Shown here: piece after piece, positions 60,915 through 64,000 of the stretch | How positions within the stretch are numbered: the stretch's first letter is position 1 | How the letters are laid out: each line of letters begins with the position of its first letter | Source of the DNA: CAWUEX02 sp038148375 | Lineage (GTDB): Bacteria > Pseudomonadota > Alphaproteobacteria > Rhodospirillales > Rhodospirillaceae | NCBI GenBank assembly: GCA_038148375.1 | Contig: JAYQVH010000006.1 | Span: forward strand, 1 to 64,000 | Direction of reading: 5' to 3' | Length of the DNA stretch: 64,000 nt | Notes under the pieces: model-generated | Told to the model about the DNA's origin: nothing | Database searches by the model: none | The model's input: only the letters and a program-made list of their open reading frames with translations | Program-made: the position numbers and the translations under genes

Positions 60915-61928
60915 ATGATCGACCACGGCGCAGACGTGGTGCGGATCGGCGGCCATCAGGTCGAACGGCGCACCCTAGACGGCATTCAGACGGCGAGCGC
61001 GAAGAGCGGCGTCAGCTTCCACTATCTTCTGGCCAAAGCGGCTCAGGAGAGCGGATTCGATACGGCGGCCAAGGCGTCGACCTCGAGCGCCACCGGGCTG
61101 TTTCAGTTCACCCGCGGCACCTGGCTGGACATGATGCGCCGCCACGGCGACGCCCTCGGCTTTGGAGAGCTGGCCGGGCAAATCAAAGAGAGTGCGACCG
61201 GCCGCCTGACCGTCCTCAACGAAGACGCCGAGATCGAGATGCTGGCCCTACGCCGCAATCCGGAGGTGTCGTCGCAATTTGCGGCACTCTTCGCCGGCGA
61301 CAACGCCCGGACGCTGCAGACCTCGCTGGGCCGCGAAGCGACACCGGCCGAGCTGTATCTGGCCCACTTCCTCGGCGCCTGGGGCGCGACCGCGCTGGTG
61401 ACCACGGCCGAACAGGACCCAGGCAAGCCTGCGGTCGACGTTCTGCCCGCCGCAGCCCACGCCAACAAGAATGTGTTCTTCACCGCCGGCGGCCTCGCCC
61501 GCACGGCGTCGGATGTGATCGGCTGGCTTAAGGACAAGTTCACCGAGCGCCTGGATCAGACCGCCGACATCGCCTCGCTGTTCGAACCGGGCGCAGCCAC
61601 GCGCGATCCCGCGCCGGCGATGCGCGACGAGCCTTCGGCCAACGATCTGTTCGATCTCGGCGCCGCGAAACGCAGCGGCGACATGAACCAGATGGGCGTA
61701 TCGATGTACCTGCTGGAAATGCTGGCCCAGATGTTCGCCGCCCAGCCGATGCAGATGATTGACGACCCCTTCGCCATGACCCCGGGCGGGTTCCAGGGCG
61801 ACGACTGGACCGGCGTGCTGACCCAGGCGTTCGACCGCGACGCGCTGGTCTCAGCCGCCCAGGCGGAGAAAGCGTATCGCTCCGCGGCGAGTGGCGAACG
61901 CTCCGGCGGATCGCGCACCGCGGTCTAA
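60915..61928 (+). CDS. Lytic transglycosylase (SLT domain), likely flagellar/envelope
   Basis: 337-residue protein with an SLT-type muramidase domain in residues ~15-155: LLAKAAQESGFDTAAKASTS (catalytic Glu), ATGLFQFTRGTWLDMMRRHG and YLAHFLGAWGATALV. There is no standard signal peptide, as in flagellar-associated members of the family. The C-terminal half is variable and contains MYLLEMLAQMFAAQPMQMID. AAGGGACGG precedes the ATG. It stands between tadA (divergent) and the amidotransferase gene. Confidence 0.87.
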   Translation: MIDHGADVVRIGGHQVERRTLDGIQTASAKSGVSFHYLLAKAAQESGFDTAAKASTSSATGLFQFTRGTWLDMMRRHGDALGFGELAGQIKESATGRLTVLNEDAEIEMLALRRNPEVSSQFAALFAGDNARTLQTSLGREATPAELYLAHFLGAWGATALVTTAEQDPGKPAVDVLPAAAHANKNVFFTAGGLARTASDVIGWLKDKFTERLDQTADIASLFEPGAATRDPAPAMRDEPSANDLFDLGAAKRSGDMNQMGVSMYLLEMLAQMFAAQPMQMIDDPFAMTPGGFQGDDWTGVLTQAFDRDALVSAAQAEKAYRSAASGERSGGSRTAV

Positions 61929-61978
61929 GTCCTCTGCTCGCCTTGACGGCCGGGCAACAGACAGCGTAAAGCCCGGCC

Positions 61979-62689
61979 ATGTCCGCACCCATCATTGGCA
62001 TCACGGCCGACCGGGAAGAGCCCGGCGGCTATTCGAAGTTTCCCTGGTACGCCCTGCGGGTGAACTACTGTTCCTCCGTGCGCGAGGCCGGCGGCGTGCC
62101 GGTGATCCTGCCGGCGGATGTGAGCCTCGTCGATGCTTACGCCGGCATGATCGATGGCCTGATCGTTTCCGGCGGCGCGTTCGATGTCGATCCGGCACTG
62201 TTCGGTGAGTCCACCACGCACGAGACCGTGGTGCTGAAAGCCGACCGCACCGACTTCGAACTGGCCCTGACCCGCCGGTTTCTGGACGAAGACAGGCCGC
62301 TGTTCGGCATCTGCGGCGGCCAGCAATTACTCGCTGTCGCGCTGGGCGGCACCCTGATTCAGCACATTCCCGACGAGGTCGACGGCGCGCTCGCGCACGA
62401 GCAGCCCAACCCGCGCGACGAGGCCGGGCACGAGGTCGCGATCAAAGCCGGTACTCGCCTGCATGACATCGTCAAGGCCGACACGCTGGCGGTGAACAGC
62501 GCCCATCATCAGGCCGTGAAGACTGTGCCCGACGCCATCGTCATCGACGCCACCGCTCCGGACGGGGTGATCGAAGGCATCGAGGATCCAGCGAAACGCT
62601 GGTGCCTGGGCGTACAATGGCATCCGGAGTTCTTCATCTCCGACGGCGACCGCAAGCTGTATGAGTCGTTCGTCAGGGCCTGCGCATGA
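61979..62689 (+). CDS. Class I glutamine-amidotransferase-like hydrolase (PuuD family)
   Basis: 236-residue gamma-glutamyl-gamma-aminobutyrate hydrolase-type enzyme. Nucleophile motif FGICGGQQLLAVALGG (Cys near residue 108), catalytic His in LGVQWHPEFF near 210, with SAHHQAVKTVP between. The N-terminal ITADREEPGGYSKFPWYALR is family-typical. Members hydrolyse gamma-glutamyl amides such as gamma-Glu-GABA; the exact substrate is not predictable. Its TGA overlaps the rluB ATG (ATGA). Confidence 0.9.
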   Translation: MSAPIIGITADREEPGGYSKFPWYALRVNYCSSVREAGGVPVILPADVSLVDAYAGMIDGLIVSGGAFDVDPALFGESTTHETVVLKADRTDFELALTRRFLDEDRPLFGICGGQQLLAVALGGTLIQHIPDEVDGALAHEQPNPRDEAGHEVAIKAGTRLHDIVKADTLAVNSAHHQAVKTVPDAIVIDATAPDGVIEGIEDPAKRWCLGVQWHPEFFISDGDRKLYESFVRACA

Positions 62690-63672
62690 GCGACGCAGCC
62701 GAGAGTCACGAGGGCGAGCGCATCGCCAAGGTCATAGCCCGCGCCGGCGTGTGCTCGCGCCGCGAAGCGGAAAAGCTGATCGACCAGGGCCGGGTGACCG
62801 TCAACGGCGAAACCCTTGATGCGCCGGGCGTTAAAGTCACGGACAGTGACGAGATCCGCATCGACGGCGAGGTCCTGCCTGCCCGCGAACCGCCGCGTCT
62901 GTGGCGCTATCATAAGCCCCTGGGTCTGGTGACGTCACACAAGGACGAGCGCGGACGCACGACCGTATTCGACAGCCTGCCCGAGCATCTGCCGCGGGTG
63001 ATCTCGATCGGACGCCTTGACCTCAATTCGGAAGGCCTACTGCTGCTGACGAACGACGGCGGTCTCGCGCGTGAGCTTGAGCATCCGTCGCGGGGCTGGA
63101 CACGGCGTTATCGCGTGCGCGTGCATGGCACGGTGACCGAGGCGATGTTCGCGCCGCTGGCCAAGGGCGTGACCGTCGACGGCGTGAACTACGGCCCCGT
63201 CGATGTCAGCGTGGACCGCAAGCCGGGCGCGAACGTGTGGCTGACGGTGCGCATCAAGGAAGGCAAGAACCGCGAAATCCGCAGGGTGATGGAGCACGTC
63301 GGGCTCAAGGTGAACCGGCTGATCCGCACGGCCTACGGCCCGTTCCAGCTCGGCAACCTGAAGCCGGGCGATCTGCAGGAAGTGCCCGGCAAGGTGCTGC
63401 GCGAACAGCTCGGCACATCGCTGAACGCATCCGATCCCGGCACGGGCAAGCAGCACCCCGCCGCCGGGGCGGCGAAGGCACAGCCCGGACCGGGCAAGAA
63501 ACCACCGGCCGCGCGCAAACGCAGCGCGACCAGAGCCCCGCAGGCAGACGCCAAGGGGCGCAAGGCGTCGCCGGAAGGGCGCAAGGCGTCGCCCACGCCG
63601 CGCACCAAGATGACTCTGCGCAGCGCCAAGCCGGGCGGCGGCAAATCCCGCGCAGGCAAAGCCAAGACCTGA
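62686..63672 (+). CDS. rluB: 23S rRNA pseudouridine synthase B
   Basis: 328-residue enzyme of the RsuA/RluB/RluE family. N-terminal S4 domain (GERIAKVIARAGVCSRREAE, residues ~10-29), then the catalytic GRLDLNSEGLLLLTNDG (Asp) and GKNREIRRVMEHVGLKVNR. Beyond residue ~250 a long Lys/Arg/Pro/Ala tail follows, with a short tandem repeat, probably an RNA-binding extension. It overlaps the upstream gene by ATGA, and rsmD begins two bases later. Confidence 0.93.
   Translation: MSDAAESHEGERIAKVIARAGVCSRREAEKLIDQGRVTVNGETLDAPGVKVTDSDEIRIDGEVLPAREPPRLWRYHKPLGLVTSHKDERGRTTVFDSLPEHLPRVISIGRLDLNSEGLLLLTNDGGLARELEHPSRGWTRRYRVRVHGTVTEAMFAPLAKGVTVDGVNYGPVDVSVDRKPGANVWLTVRIKEGKNREIRRVMEHVGLKVNRLIRTAYGPFQLGNLKPGDLQEVPGKVLREQLGTSLNASDPGTGKQHPAAGAAKAQPGPGKKPPAARKRSATRAPQADAKGRKASPEGRKASPTPRTKMTLRSAKPGGGKSRAGKAKT
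63556..63593 (+). repeat. Two-copy 17-bp direct repeat in the rluB tail
   Basis: GGGCGCAAGGCGTCGCC at 63556-63572 recurs at 63577-63593, period 21 bases, so it stays in frame and encodes twice the peptide GRKASP. It is a recent in-frame duplication in the low-complexity tail. Confidence 0.9.
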
Positions 63673-63673
63673 G

Positions 63674-64000
63674 ATGAGCGGCAAACTGCGCATCACCGCC
63701 GGCGCATTCAAGAACCGGGCGCTGAAAGTGCCCGAGGGCGAGGCGGTGCGGCCGACATCGGAGCGCGCGCGGCAGGCGATGTTCAACCGGCTCGAGCACA
63801 GCTTTCAGGATTACGGATTCCGTCTGCGTCGCGCGCGGGTGGCGGACCTGTTCGCCGGCACCGGGGCGTTGGGCCTGGAAGCGCTCAGCCGCGGCGCGGC
63901 GCATGTGACCTTCGTCGAGATCGCACGCGCGACACATCTGAAAGACAACATCTCTGCACTCGGCGTCGAGGACAAGACAACGGTGCTAACCCTGGACGCA
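63674..64000 (+). CDS. rsmD: 16S rRNA G966 N2-methyltransferase (5' part)
   Basis: First 109 codons, cut by the window end. MSGKLRITAGAFKNRALKV, then the family's PTSERARQAMFNRLEH, motif I ADLFAGTGALGLEALSRGA and VTFVEIARA identify RsmD, which methylates G966 of 16S rRNA. It starts two bases after the rluB stop, the usual rluB-rsmD order. No frame damage is seen in this part. Confidence 0.93.
   Translation, partial: MSGKLRITAGAFKNRALKVPEGEAVRPTSERARQAMFNRLEHSFQDYGFRLRRARVADLFAGTGALGLEALSRGAAHVTFVEIARATHLKDNISALGVEDKTTVLTLDA

Overview
The window is a gene-dense, high-GC stretch of bacterial chromosome. It reads as an alphaproteobacterium, probably of a Rhodospirillales-like free-living or marine lineage. 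The evidence is a plant-type GshA beside RsmE and UbiA, a UbiD/PmbA/LpxK/XseA/PurD block, a TadA | RluB-RsmD divergence, an isolated TamA-TamB pair, and operator sequences that fit the alphaproteobacterial Irr iron-control element. I see no rRNA, tRNA, CRISPR array, phage or insertion sequence.

Layout. (1) 1-7.8 kb: surface-glycan genes (CgeB-like glycosyltransferase, GalE, GT2, HAD protein plus a tiny coupled gene), then a ketopantoate-reductase-like protein, a GlcD-type flavoprotein and a CpcT-like exported protein. Several minus-strand genes overlap by ATGA, so they look translationally coupled. (2) 7.8-38 kb: an accessory region. It holds five Tat-type proteins of the uncharacterised DUF1838 family, a lone Rieske oxygenase, an NTF2-like/alpha-beta-hydrolase fusion without a visible catalytic triad, a bicupin, a phytase-like lipoprotein, a catalase-peroxidase (KatG) with an embedded Tat signal, a YeeE/YedE pair, a methyltransferase with a Tat-like leader, an orphan peptide-type binding protein, an MBL-fold hydrolase, and TamA-TamB. 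(3) 38-42 kb: GNAT, chorismate mutase, gshA and rsmE on the minus strand, with ubiA divergent. (4) 42-43.9 kb: a GAF/HD-GYP gene cut by one in-frame amber codon. (5) 44-53.6 kb: ubiD, pmbA, a PlcP-like phosphoesterase overlapping an Agt-like glycosyltransferase, a very acidic small protein, a DUF374 acyltransferase, lpxK, an M23 peptidase and xseA. (6) 53.6-57.3 kb: a small membrane protein, a second orphan binding protein and a large methyltransferase, lying between xseA and purD. (7) 57.4-64 kb: purD, a DUF2817 peptidase-like protein, an exported unknown, tadA, a lytic transglycosylase, a class I amidotransferase, rluB and the start of rsmD, cut by the window edge.

How the genes may work together. 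Two themes go beyond housekeeping. The first is iron and peroxide stress: an exact 21-bp palindrome of the Irr/ICE type lies between a DUF1838 gene and the remnant of a ferritin-like gene, and two weaker boxes lie upstream of katG. The ferritin-like gene keeps promoter, RBS and terminator but has lost its middle, so it may be a fossil unit or a small-RNA source. The second is phosphorus economy: a plcP-agt type lipid-remodelling pair behind a possible Pho box, and a beta-propeller phytase. The DUF1838 expansion is the most distinctive feature, and its biochemical role cannot be read from sequence alone.
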